A DNA stretch of 32,917 nucleotides from Oehlia diaphana (GCA_003833135.1 QZLH01000355.1:58891-91807); one strand, 5' to 3'. Numbered from the stretch's first letter, positions 23,835-32,917 are shown. Notes: generated from the sequence alone by a model not told the origin. Program-made: numbers and translations.

Positions 23835-24055
23835 TATATAAACGCGTGTTAAAAGATCCATTCCATATTAATTGTGTGTATATTTTTTTTACTTTTTCCT
23901 ACATTTTAAAACCATTTTTATTTATTTTCTTTCAAACGTCAAACCATCAAAGATATTCGTGATTTAAAATGAAATTTTCTTTTATTATCTTTACTCGTCT
24001 AAAAAGTAGCCAAATGAGGGCCTTCCCCAATAAATTATCTTTCTTCTTAAATTCT
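23835..24055 (+). other. Promoter-like segment and a 29-codon open frame ending near a telomere-like tract
   Basis: TATATAAA at 23835-23842 is followed by a pyrimidine-rich leader and an ATG at 23969. From it runs MKFSFIIFTRLKSSQMRAFP and nine more residues to a stop. The layout (TATA, T/C-rich leader, ATG opening on a hydrophobic start) resembles that of the nearby surface-protein gene. The rest of a gene is missing and telomere-like DNA begins about 95 bp after the stop. It may be a gene beginning cut off by a rearrangement, or chance. Confidence 0.25.
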
Positions 24056-24149
24056 TAAAACTAGCTCTCTTTAAAAGGTAGAATAACTCGGATTCTTGTC
24101 CGCGAGGATGTTCTCAAATTTAAATGTTACGTTCTTTTATTCACTCTTT

Positions 24150-24437
24150 CTAACCCTAACCTTAATTCAAATCCTAACTCTAACAATAAATTCCTTCTTT
24201 TTTTATCCCATTCCACTCACTAACACTACTCCTATCCTTAATCCTATCCCTAACTCTAAACCTAACTCTAAACCTAACTTTAATCCTAACTCTAACCTTA
24301 ACTATAACCCTGACTCTAACTCTAACCCTAACTCTAACCTTAACCTCAACCTATCCGATCTAATCCTAACCTTATTGCTCTCATCATACTTAGTATTGAT
24401 GAATTAACTTTAACCTTAAAACCTTTAACCCTAAAAA
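24150..24437. repeat. Degenerate interstitial telomere-like tract
   Basis: It is built from CTAACC, CTAACT, CTAAACCTAACT and CCTTAA units, with a few exact CCCTAA copies (for example CTAACCCTAACC at 24150-24161 and TAACCCTAAA near 24427). The C-rich strand is the + strand, so TTAGGG-type units read on the minus strand. Most departures from CCCTAA are C-to-T. An open frame of about 100 codons over it on the + strand is an artefact of the repeat. Confidence 0.75.
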
Positions 24438-24578
24438 CTCCTGTAATAAGGTTAAATTATAAATATTTGAAATTTTGAAATTTATTAATAAATCTTGCAA
24501 ATAATGCAAATAATATAAATCAATATTATTATTATTTAGAAATTGATTTATTTGATCTTTATAAAAAATTTCAATTTG

Positions 24579-25050
24579 CAACATAATTAGTTTACTTTAA
24601 AAAAAAAATTCTTTTTATATCTGATATTGTTTTCCTTCTTAATGATTATTATATTATTATAAAATTTTCAAAGTATTAAATTAAATAAATACAATATAAT
24701 TAGTTTACTTTAAAAAAAAAATTCTTTTATATTGTTATTTTTCTTAATAATTTATTAATGTCATTATAAAATTTTCAAAGTATTAAATTAAATAAATCTA
24801 TATTTGGTCCAATAACATTCAGAGGTATAAGCTTAACTGTCTATTAGTTTACTTTTAAAAAAAAAAAATCTTTCATATTGTTATTTTTTTTAATAATTTA
24901 TTAACTGTTAATGTCATTATAAATTATTTTTCAAAATAAATACAATATAATTAATTAGTTTACTTTTAAAAAAAAATCTTTTATAATATATATTACTATA
25001 AATTTTTCAAAATAAATATAATATAATTAGTTTACTTTAAAAAATCTTTT
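24579..25050. repeat. Degenerate AT-rich tandem array, unit about 110 bp
   Basis: ATTAGTTTACTTTAAAA or close variants begin at 24586, 24699, 24843, 24954 and 25026, with a further isolated copy at 25382. Full units continue with TCTTTTATATTGTTATTTTT, AATAATTTATTAATGTCATT and TTTTCAAAGTATTAAATTAA. Spacing is 113, 144, 111 and 72 bp, so units have gained and lost segments. It lies directly right of the telomere-like tract. Confidence 0.65.
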
Positions 25051-26764
25051 ATATTATTATTTTTTTAAATATTTTTTTTCACATTTTTGTAATACATTTA
25101 TAAATTTATTAAAATAAAATAATACAATAATATCTAAATACAAAGTAATATGAGACTATACTATACTAATATTATTGATTTATAAACCATCCATCATCTA
25201 TTAATTAAATTCTATATGTATACTATAATAAGCCAGTTTTCTTATACAAGTAAAATATGTGTTAACAATTCTTATAATTGCAGATATCTTAAAGATCCAA
25301 ATAATTTATTAATGTTATTATAAACTTTTTAAAGTATTAAATTAAATAAATATAATATAATTAACATAATTTTTTAAAATAATTAGTTTACTTTAAAAAA
25401 AATTTTTTTATAGAATTTTATTTTTATTATCATATTAAAATATTATTACATCTAAAGATATTAATTATAATATCGTATTACAAAAATTTTATATGTTGTA
25501 ATAAGTTGCAATCTATTAAAATATATGTAGTAATAGAGTTATAATTAATTAAAATAATTAAGACTACCATCTTTAATTAGAATATTCTAATTAAGGTTGC
25601 TTGCTAAAACTTATGGATTCAGACAAGATGACATTTCACCAAAAAGTAAAATTCTGCTAAAACTATTATTAAAAAACTGGTAAAATTCTAGGAAAAGGTA
25701 AAATTGCTGAAACTTATTATAAATGCTAAAACTGCTAAAACTCTGTCAAAATTATAATAAATTTATAGTAAAATTTTGATAAAATTAATCATAGGATTTG
25801 AAGAGATTTAGGTTAACATTCAGACTTTTTGAAAAATTAAGAAAAAAGAAGGGTTTAAATTAAACAAACTAAATAAATAAACATAGAAAAATTTGAAAAT
25901 TTCAGGTAAAATTTAAAGGTATTATATGTTTATTAGCTTTTAAATTTTTTCAAAAATAAAGAAGATATTTATTAATAATATGTGTTTATTAGATCTTAAA
26001 TCTTTTAAAAAATAGAGAGAGATGAAGGACATTAAACAAATAATCAAGTTGAAATAGCCTTACATCCTAAAATATTACATAATAACTGAAACAATTTCAT
26101 ATGATTAATATATTCAATATTAATTATTAGTATAGTAAATAAAAGTAAAATAATGTATTATTATACAAATAATATATTAATATACATTATAATAAAATTA
26201 ATAAATTAGTCATTTATTTATTTTATATTAATTGTTTTTTGCAATTATTTTAATAATGCTAACTTTTTTGCATTTTTTTTACATTATCATTGTATTTTTG
26301 TTTTAGAATTAGCTATTTCATATAATAACTTAAATCTTTTTGTATCAAATAATCTCCTTTTTTCATACTGTTTCTTTAAATTCTGCAATAATAATATTAA
26401 TGTAAAAGAGATAATTTAATTTTTTTATAGTAGTATTTTTTAATGAATTCAATTTATAAATATGTTTATAAAAGCAAATAAATATTTTTTGATAAATGAA
26501 ATTATCATCATGAGTCATATAATCTTTTATTAAATGAAAATCTTATTATTTTACTTATCTATTTACTTATCCATTTAAAAATATTTCACATTTATTTCAC
26601 AAAGTATATTTGTTTTCTGAAAATAAGGCTGCATCACTATTTTTATTAAATAATAATAATCTATCAATACCTTTTATAATTATACAAAGTAAACAATAAA
26701 AAAGTTAATACTAAATATAACAAATAAAAAAATGATCAGTATTATAATAAACTAGACAAATATT
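25051..26764. other. Gene-less AT-rich repeat debris
   Basis: No coding region is seen. Around 25600-25790 short phrases such as TGCTAAAACT and GGTAAAATTC recur irregularly. At about 25920-26035 two related segments of about 57 bp follow each other (TGTTTATTAGCTTTTAAA and TGTTTATTAGATCTTAAA). Confidence 0.45.
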
Positions 26765-26885
26765 AAAACTTTAACCTTAAATCATAATTTTTTCTAATTT
26801 CTAATTCTAACAAATTCTAATTTTAACTAACACTAATAACAACTTTAATTTTTTCTTAATTCTAATAATTTTAACCTTAACATAA
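26765..26885. repeat. Second, strongly decayed telomere-like tract
   Basis: Phrases such as TTTAACCTTAAA, TCTAATTCTAAC, TTTTAACTAACACTAA and TTTTAACCTTAAC recur with about 6-bp periodicity and the same orientation as the tract at 24150, but C is mostly replaced by T. Its identity is less sure than that of the first tract. Confidence 0.4.
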
Positions 26886-27002
26886 ATTCAATATCGCAAT
26901 ATATTTTATATAGCAAATTGAAAATACTTGCAACTACCATTAAATTTAATAAACAATTAATATTACCAGTACTATATATCAGTCTATCAGTATAAGTTTA
27001 TT

Positions 27003-27518
27003 ACAGGTCAAAATGTGAAAAATCAGACATCAATTAGTCACTAATCAGGCACCAATCAGGTAGCTGATTGGTAACAGATTGGTGACTGATTGGTGACTGA
27101 TTAGCATTTTTGCTAAATATCATCATCAATCAGGCAGTTTGTTAATTTTTAATCTAGTGATCAGAAAAGAATGAAATATAGTTCATTGGAATTGTTTAAC
27201 AAGATGAATCTAATAGTTAATAATAAATTAAATAAAATATAAATAATATATTTTTATTTTTATATTTTACTTAATATATTATCAAATATTAATTCTAGAA
27301 ATACAATTTTACTATTATTAGATTCCTTTTATTGAGACGATTCTAATAAGCTATATTTTATTTTTTTCTAATTACTGGATCAAAAGTTAGCAAACTACCT
27401 GATTGGTGCCAGTATTTGGCAAAAATACTAATCAGTCACCAATCGGTCACCAATCAGCTACCTGATTGGTACTTGATTAGTGACTGATTGATGTCTGATT
27501 TTTCACTTTTTGACCTGT
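27003..27518. mobile_element. Fold-back element with ~110-bp repeat-built arms
   Basis: The arms start ACAGGTCAAAATGTGAAAAA and, reversed from the right end, ACAGGTCAAAAAGTGAAAAA, and remain similar for about 110 bp. Each arm is built from short copies of ATTGGTGACTG or its complement, including the palindrome ACCAATCAGGTAGCTGATTG-GT. The central 270 bp are AT-rich and non-coding. A single right arm of a second copy lies at 28291-28407. Confidence 0.7.
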
Positions 27519-27975
27519 ATATTTATTTGCATTTGTATTAGAAGTAATATTATTGTAATTAAATTAGATTACAATTAAAAATATATCAGTATTTATTTAT
27601 AAGAAATATTAAAAAATAATTAGATAAAAAAAGTAAAAATCAATAAAATAACTTTAATACCTATGTCAATTAAATATTAAAGGAAATAAAAAAATTTTAT
27701 GGAAAAAATAAAAAATTTTATGATAAAAAACAGTATAGAAAAAAATTTGATAATTATTTTATTAAATTACTTTATATTATATAATATATTATATAATAAA
27801 TAAATACTAGTAAAATTGCATATATGATAAATGATAATTTTTCTACTGAATAATACTCTTATAAGAATGTTATCTAGTTATAAGTATATTGTTACCTAAT
27901 TATATGTTTTTAAGGTTCTATAGCCTTTTTATGAGCAAGTTAATATCTATTTATTTTTAATACTCTATGGCCATT
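27519..27975. other. Gene-less AT-rich stretch
   Basis: No coding region, inverted ends or tandem units are visible between the fold-back element and the next TIR element. Confidence 0.45.
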
Positions 27976-28291
27976 TACCATATATCGTGGGCCATAGTAC
28001 CCCCCTATGCATAGTACCCTCCTTGAAAAATTTCATAGAATTGTATAGTACCCAGGGGATATTTTACAATTATCTCGTGATCCAGTGATCAGATTTGAGC
28101 CATATTTTTTTTGTTTGATAGCTCTCATTGAGCTCTTCGAAATAAAAAAAGATCATTTAAATTGGACTGGTAGATCGTGAGATATTCACAAAAAACAGAA
28201 TTTTTAGGCTTTGTTTAGTGTCTGGGGGTACAGGGTCAAACCCCCGATTTTTGCAAGATACCTGGGGTACTGTGGCCCGCTATATACGGTA
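27976..28291. mobile_element. TACCRTATA-ended TIR element, copy 1 (316 bp)
   Basis: The left end is TACCATATATCGTGGGCCAT then AGTACCCCCC. The right end reversed is TACCGTATATAGCGGGCCAC then AGTACCCCAGG, so the inverted repeats are about 30 bp. The interior is non-coding and has the phrase GATAGCTCTCATTGAGCTCT. A second copy lies at 29882-30196. The right end of this copy abuts a broken fold-back arm. Confidence 0.8.
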
Positions 28292-28407
28292 TTTGGCGAA
28301 AATGCCAATCAGTCACAAATCGGTCACCAATCAGTCACCAATCAGCTACCTGATTGGTGCCTGATTTGTGACTGATTAATGCCTGATTTTTCACATTTTG
28401 ACTTGTG
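28291..28407. repeat. Isolated right arm of a fold-back element
   Basis: From TATTTGGCGAAAATGCCAAT through CCTGATTTTTCACATTTTGA this matches the right arm of the element at 27003-27518. The left arm and loop are absent; the sequence starts exactly at the end of the TIR element to its left. Confidence 0.65.
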
Positions 28408-28722
28408 GTATATGATATGTGTATTATTTGTGTATGATTTTCTACATTTTGAGTACCCAATATATATATGATATGTGTAGGATATGTGTAAAATAGACCA
28501 TTTTTTTACCAGTGTGACCTTTTCCTTTTTAGACTTGCTTTTTTTTTCTTCTTCTGAAGATATTTGTGAGAATTATGACCAGATCTACCACAGTAGAAAC
28601 ATTTCTGCTTTGAAGATGACTTTTTAACAACGCAGTATTTATAATTATATTGAGTGTCATGCCAGCTATACTATCTGTAATATCATCAATAGAATCATAG
28701 TTATGGGCATCCTTAACATACA

Positions 28723-28861
28723 ATAGGGGTATACAATATTAATGTACAAACTGGTTTAAGTTTAGGAGTTATGTATTTGCATATGATAGTGTTAACATTA
28801 ACTCTAGTTAGTTTGTACATTAATATTATATATTCTTACTATATATTAAGAAATCCCTATA
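28723..28861. mobile_element. Small TIR element inside the fossil (139 bp)
   Basis: AATAGGGGTATACAATATTA then ATGTACAAACT on the left pairs with AGTTTGTACATTAATATT near 28810-28827 and CCCTAT at the right end. The right arm carries about 20 extra bases between the two matched blocks. It separates two coding-like parts of the fossil. Confidence 0.55.
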
Positions 28862-29240
28862 GTTATAATCATCTTCAGCTCACTTATTTAGTTTTATACT
28901 TAATAAATCATGTAAAAAATGCCTAATAATAAAATCTTCTGCCTTCTTATTAGCTAATTTTTTATTATTATCTATAATCTTACTTGCTCAGTACATAGTC
29001 TCTTGCAAGGATTTAATAGAAGATTGTAAATCAGTATTTTGTTAAAGTTATAAGAAAGATATGGTAGTTTTTATCAAGTTTTTGATTTCATTTTTAGTCA
29101 TCTCTAATCTATTAATTTCTACATATGAGTTGGATGTCAGAAAACTGGAATAAAAGATGGTGTATTCTTTTGAGATAATATAAATTTTTCTGCTTCAGCT
29201 AAAGCTTTTACAATATTGTCATGTATCATGAAACTTAACA

Positions 29241-29534
29241 TATGGGCGCATTTTTGGAATAGCCTTATTAGTCTATTATAGATCAAATTGACATATGTTT
29301 TAAAATTAATATATGGTCTAAATTATCAGTTTATTTTAATAATATCTTAAAACTGCATAAATAATGCTTTTCTTATATAATTAATCATGTTAATTTGGAA
29401 CATATATTGATTTGGTTATAATAAATCTAACTAATTGATCCAGGTAAGAGGTGTGTCAATAATATATTAAATTAGTAATTCTAACTAATTGTCCTAGATA
29501 GAAGGGTGTGTCAAATTCCAAAAATGCGCCTATA
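29241..29534. mobile_element. GGGCGCATTTTTGGAAT-ended TIR element
   Basis: The left end TATGGGCGCATTTTTGGAAT pairs with ATTCCAAAAATGCGCCTATA at the right end (about 20 bp). Inside, near the right end, a segment of about 34 bp is duplicated: TCTAACTAATTGATCCAGGT and TCTAACTAATTGTCCTAGAT, each followed by a GGTGTGTCAA. It is non-coding. Confidence 0.7.
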
Positions 29535-29563
29535 TGACTATCATTTGAAGATTAGGCTAAGTA

Positions 29564-29837
29564 AATAAAATTATTCATTTCTCATGATCAGACGGGTCAT
29601 GTAAATGTTATAAAAAGATAAAAAAATTTATTTTATTTAGTCATGTGATTTTGGTTTTGACCAATCATAACATAAAAAAATAAATTTTTTTTTACTTGAT
29701 GACCTGGGCAAAAAATTTATTAAATTAACCAATCATCTTCTAGAAATCAGCTAAATTTTTTTGAAAAATAAATTTTTTTTCTGGACGGTCAGGTCAAATT
29801 TAACAAATTTTTTTTATGAGAAATGAATAATTTTATT
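29564..29837. mobile_element. AATAAAATTATTCATTTCTCAT-type TIR element
   Basis: The left end AATAAAATTATTCATTTCTC pairs with GAGAAATGAATAATTTTATT at the right end (20 or more bp, essentially perfect). The perfect arms suggest that this is one of the younger insertions. The interior is AT-rich and non-coding. Confidence 0.7.
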
Positions 29838-29881
29838 ATTTCTTTGACCTTATACTGGTTTATAGGACTTAAGTCATAAAT

Positions 29882-30196
29882 TACCATATATTACAGACCA
29901 TAGTACCCCCCTATGCACAGTACCCCCCTTGAAAAATTTCATGGAATTATATAGTACCTTGGGGGTATTTTACATTTATCTTATGATTCAGTGATCAGAT
30001 TTGAGCCATCTTTTTTTTGTTTGATAGCTCTCATTGAGCTCTTCAAAATAAAAAAAGGTCGTTCAAATTAAACTAGTAGATCACAAGATATTCGTAAAAA
30101 ATGGAATTTTTAAATTTTGTTTAGTACCAGGGGTACAGGGTCAAACCCTCGATTTTTGCAAGATACCCAGGATACTGTGATCTACAATATACGATA
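29882..30196. mobile_element. TACCRTATA-ended TIR element, copy 2 (315 bp)
   Basis: It aligns end to end with the copy at 27976-28291 (shared CCATAGTACCCCCCTATGCA, GATAGCTCTCATTGAGCTCT, TACAGGGTCAAACCC). The differences are mostly transitions, and its right end (GTGATCTACAATATACGATA) is more decayed than that of copy 1. Confidence 0.8.
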
Positions 30197-30230
30197 ATTG
30201 CTCTCTTTATGATTTAGGAATCATTTTAAT

Positions 30231-30766
30231 TACCGTATTCCAAAAATAAACAACACATTTTTGTTATAACATAGCTTATTTTTGGGTAGTTTAATTATTT
30301 TTAAAAATGTATAGTTAAAAGTTTAAATTTCGTATTAATAAAAATTAAATATATTGATTTAACATGATTCATGTAATTGCTGTTTGTTTAACATAATTCC
30401 CATGAAAACTAATCATTTAACATTAAAATGATTAATTGTTTAATTTGGTTATAGTTAATATTTTTACATTTACTGTAATATATATATATGATAGTGATAT
30501 AACTGACATGGGCAATTATTTGACATAATTCATTAATAAAAATGTGTTTTCTGGTGGCTATTTAAACATGTATTTATTATTTAAGATCTTTTTATTACAT
30601 TACATTAAATTTTAACATAAAAGTAGTTAATATTTAAGGTTATTGCTTATTTTTGGATATTAAATATTTTAGGAGTTACTTATTTCAGGGGTTGCTTATT
30701 TTTGGATATTAAATATTTTAGGAGTTACTTATTTCAGAGGTTGCTTATTTTTGGATAAATATGGTA
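30231..30766. mobile_element. TACCGTATT-ended TIR element with internal 49-bp tandem repeat
   Basis: The left end TACCGTATTCCAAAAATAAA pairs with TTTATTTTTGG-like DNA at the right end, whose reverse reads TACCATATTTATCCAAAAAT then AAGCAA. Near the right end the unit TTGCTTATTTTTGGATATTA recurs at 30644, 30693 and 30742 (49 bp apart). The first eight bases match those of the 316-bp elements, so the families may share a transposase. Confidence 0.65.
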
Positions 30767-32432
30767 ATTTACTGATCTTTTTGATTTAAGTGAAAACTCT
30801 TTAATACTCATATCCTCTTGCATAAATTGACCAAAAATTACCATCTATTTTAAATATTTGACAATTGTATAGGTAGTTTTGAGTAAGTATATAAGTTGGC
30901 CAAGTGTGATGTTAGATGCTATTGTAACATCAGGAAAACCTTTAGCAATATTTAGTGGTATTTGCGCATTATTTGTAGACTTGCTACCTGCAATAGACCA
31001 GTCTTTATCCCATATTCTATTTGAAATAAAATTAGCATCAGTTACAACTTCTGCTTAAATTCTACCAATTTTATCACCCATTTTACCTTAAAATTCTCTA
31101 GCAGTATTTAAACTTCTGATCTGGGTACTACCATTTCTGATGGTCAAAATTCAAATAGCAGTTAAAGTAGCTACACCTAAATTATTTGAGATATTACTAC
31201 ATCTCTAATTTTTGCTTTTGATACAAGTTTCATACTATTGCTTAGCAGGTCTTTTAAATAAGATATTAATAAATCTAAAGTCTCTGCTTTTTTGGTGATC
31301 TAACCTACTTCAGGAGTTACATTTATTCAACTAGCTACTATATATTTTTGAAAGTCTCTGAGAAAGTTCTTTGAATTTTCTCCAGAACATCCATAAAGTA
31401 TTAGAGGTCTATATTCTACCATTCCTATTTGTTGTAAATTAGGTGAGTTATTCTATAACACTAAAATTTGCACTTGTAAATTTAACTTATTCTTGCATTC
31501 TGCTTGGATCATATTTTTCTATTTTTCATATCTCTCATAAAGCCTGTCTTGATTGTACTCTAATAAACTCATATTCCCTCTATATCACTATAGAAGGTAA
31601 AATATTTTGCTGGCATAATAACTGTAAGGCAAATTTTTCCTGTATTAATACATCAATATGGATTCATTTTTTTGTTATATTGCTTAACATTCTATTTATT
31701 TAACTTTAGGCATTAACCCGCAACGGCTAAAAATTATTAACAACCCTATTTATTGCTTTTTTAGCAAGATCTTTTTATGTAATAGCAAGATCACGCCCTG
31801 AATTATATCACCTTCATTGTTTACAGACTAAATCCTAATACAAATTATTCTCTTTTCAGTGTATCTGCTTTATCGTCCTTTTTATTTGATCTATTAAAAT
31901 TTCTCTAGCTATTATCCTATTTTCCAGAAAACTACTTATAGCATTTACTAGTTTAGTCTGTAATGGTAGCCATTTTTAAATTAATATTAGGATTATACAA
32001 TTCTGAAGAATTTCCTCATTCTGGTAAATTTTTTCATAATGAAATAATTGTGATTTGGCATCACAATTTTTTAACCTGCTTCTCAGATTCTACTAATCAC
32101 TTTTCTAAGTCAGAAATATACCTATCTTTATCTTGCATATCTTTTTTAGCTTGATATAGCTGATTTTTTAGGCTGGAAATTTTGGACTTCAGTTCTGATA
32201 TTTCTTCTTTTGAAGTATTTTCAAGTCACTCTATCTTCCTATTGAAGTCTTAAATTTCTTGCTCACATTGAACATAATCCCACTCCAGTTGATTAATTTG
32301 TCTTTCATTCTGATGATTACTATTAACTTCTGCTTGCAATTCACTATGAAGATGATAGTTCTTCTTCTTCAGTTTAGCTTTATGTTCTTCACATGTTCTT
32401 CTCTATCTTGGATGAAACTTCTAAAATGCCAT

Positions 32433-32917
32433 TTTTTTTTATGATTATAAAAGAAAATTAGAATAAACCAACCACAAATTTTGATAGATCCCAATGAGGC
32501 TTAGAGAATTGAAAAAAATATCATATTGCGTAATATATATTACCGTCCAACTGGATATTATTTTAATTTTAAATTCTTGCTGAAAGCGCTTAAGACAAGT
32601 AATACATATAAAAAAGAAGGATATTGATTCTGTCTAAGTGAATGCAAAATTTTTTAAAAAAATTAGAAGTCGTACCAAATTAACAAAATCTTTTCAAAAT
32701 ATATTTTTAGAGTTAGCTATAGGCAAATAACACACCTCAATTGTGTATATCAGTGTAATATATTATTTTTTATACATGATCATTATAAAAGTAAAAAATA
32801 TAAAGTAGTATGGGCTGTTGCAAAAAGATTTGTACCTCAAATATGGCGTTGATATAAAAAATTTTTTTATATAATTTTTTTTTTTATTTATTTAAATTTT
32901 ACCAGTACATATTGGGA
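32433..32917. other. Region upstream of the fossil gene
   Basis: AT-rich sequence to the end of the window. I see no gene, repeat or inverted ends. Confidence 0.4.

Larger units (their letters stand above)
28506..32432 (-). pseudogene. Fossil Gag-like gene (coiled coil, Gag-like middle, zinc knuckle)
   Basis: Reading the minus strand from the ATG at 32432, with frame changes and many stops, gives a coherent protein. First comes a coiled coil (KISSLKNQLYQAKKDMQDKD; to about 31975), then MATIT at 31973 and, after a frame change, NAISSFLENRIIAREILIDQ. A Gag-like part follows (LYGCSGENSKNFLRDFQKY; then a Lys-x-Pro-Ala-Lys-Gln-stop-Tyr-Glu block resembling the retrotransposon Gag G-x-A-x-x-W motif; then NNLGVATLTAIR, DKDWSIAG, ITLGQLIYLLKTTY). 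Beyond inserted elements it resumes at about 29240-28863 (NIVKALAEAEKFILSQKNTP). It ends with DAHNYDSIDDITDSIAGMTL and a zinc knuckle (28560-28601) whose last Cys is Tyr: C-x2-C-x4-H-x4-Y. A Lys-rich tail stops at 28506. No reverse transcriptase is seen. Gag-like genes of this type are, from memory, abundant in Rhizophagus. Confidence 0.7.

Noticed and set aside
24096..24407. 103-codon open frame on +
   Set aside because: It consists mainly of telomere-like CTAACC/CTAACT repeats, giving monotonous Asn/Pro/Leu/Thr text.
24390..24584. 64-codon minus-strand open frame
   Set aside because: Leu/Ile/Tyr/Asn-rich chance frame in AT-rich repeat DNA.
28529..28723. 64-codon minus-strand open frame as an intact gene
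   Set aside because: Its first third is in the fossil's coding frame, but the rest is shifted; the zinc-knuckle reading lies in another frame, so it is part of the pseudogene.
28506..32432. A genetic code in which TAA/TAG encode Gln, as in some ciliates
   Set aside because: The DENN gene, both fucosyltransferase-like genes and the Kre9-like gene all end naturally at TAA, and none has internal TAA or TAG in its exons. The stop-rich stretches also have frameshifts, which point to decay.
28506..32432. Classical RIP as the sole cause of the C-to-T pattern
   Set aside because: Many CAA/CAG codons survive whereas CGA has vanished, which fits CpG decay better than the CpA preference of classical RIP. 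Left open without an alignment.
31443..32444. Plus-strand open frames at 31443, 31963 and 32259
   Set aside because: They are antisense to the Gag-like fossil, whose minus-strand reading is much more protein-like.

Overview
The window looks like nuclear DNA of an arbuscular mycorrhizal fungus of the Rhizophagus type (Glomeromycotina). The reasons are the very high A+T content, the short GT-AG introns of about 75-110 nt, asparagine-rich coding tracts, fungal-type protein families, and TIR elements and decayed Gag-like sequence of a kind I associate with that lineage. Assignment to genus is inference; no rRNA, tRNA or CRISPR was seen.

Left part (1-5.3 kb): two decayed coding remnants (about 121-799 on + and 1011-1313 on -) and several short elements with inverted ends (871-987, 3119-3649, 3914-4344). 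Gene-bearing middle (5.3-23 kb): a small two-exon secreted protein rich in Pro, Ala and Ser (5285-5836, -); a tandem pair of intronless type II membrane proteins of the O-fucosyltransferase-like fold (7559-9052 and 10801-12300, +); a 2.6 kb block that is almost pure A/T; a ten-exon DENN-domain protein with an embedded C1-type zinc finger (16390-20624, -; about 1150 residues once spliced); and a Kre9/Knh1-like GPI-anchored cell-surface protein (22353-22907, +). The genes share a loose cell-surface and secretory theme (wall or surface protein, glycosyltransferases, Rab exchange factor), but nothing shows that they form one pathway.

Right part (24.1-32.9 kb): a degenerate interstitial telomere-like tract (24150-24437) marks the change from gene-bearing to repeat-dominated DNA. 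To its right lie an AT-rich tandem array, a second and more decayed telomere-like tract, a large fold-back element, and a long minus-strand fossil (32432 down to 28506) of a protein with a coiled-coil N-terminus, a Gag-like middle and a damaged zinc knuckle. Nearly all its in-frame stops are TAA, TAG or TGA at positions where Gln (CAA/CAG), Arg (CGA) or Trp (TGG) fits, so the decay looks like C-to-T transition on both strands. Five separate inverted-repeat elements have inserted into that one fossil. The fossil with its nested elements and mutation pattern, and the telomere-like boundary, are the two most unusual features. No intact, clearly novel functional system is visible.
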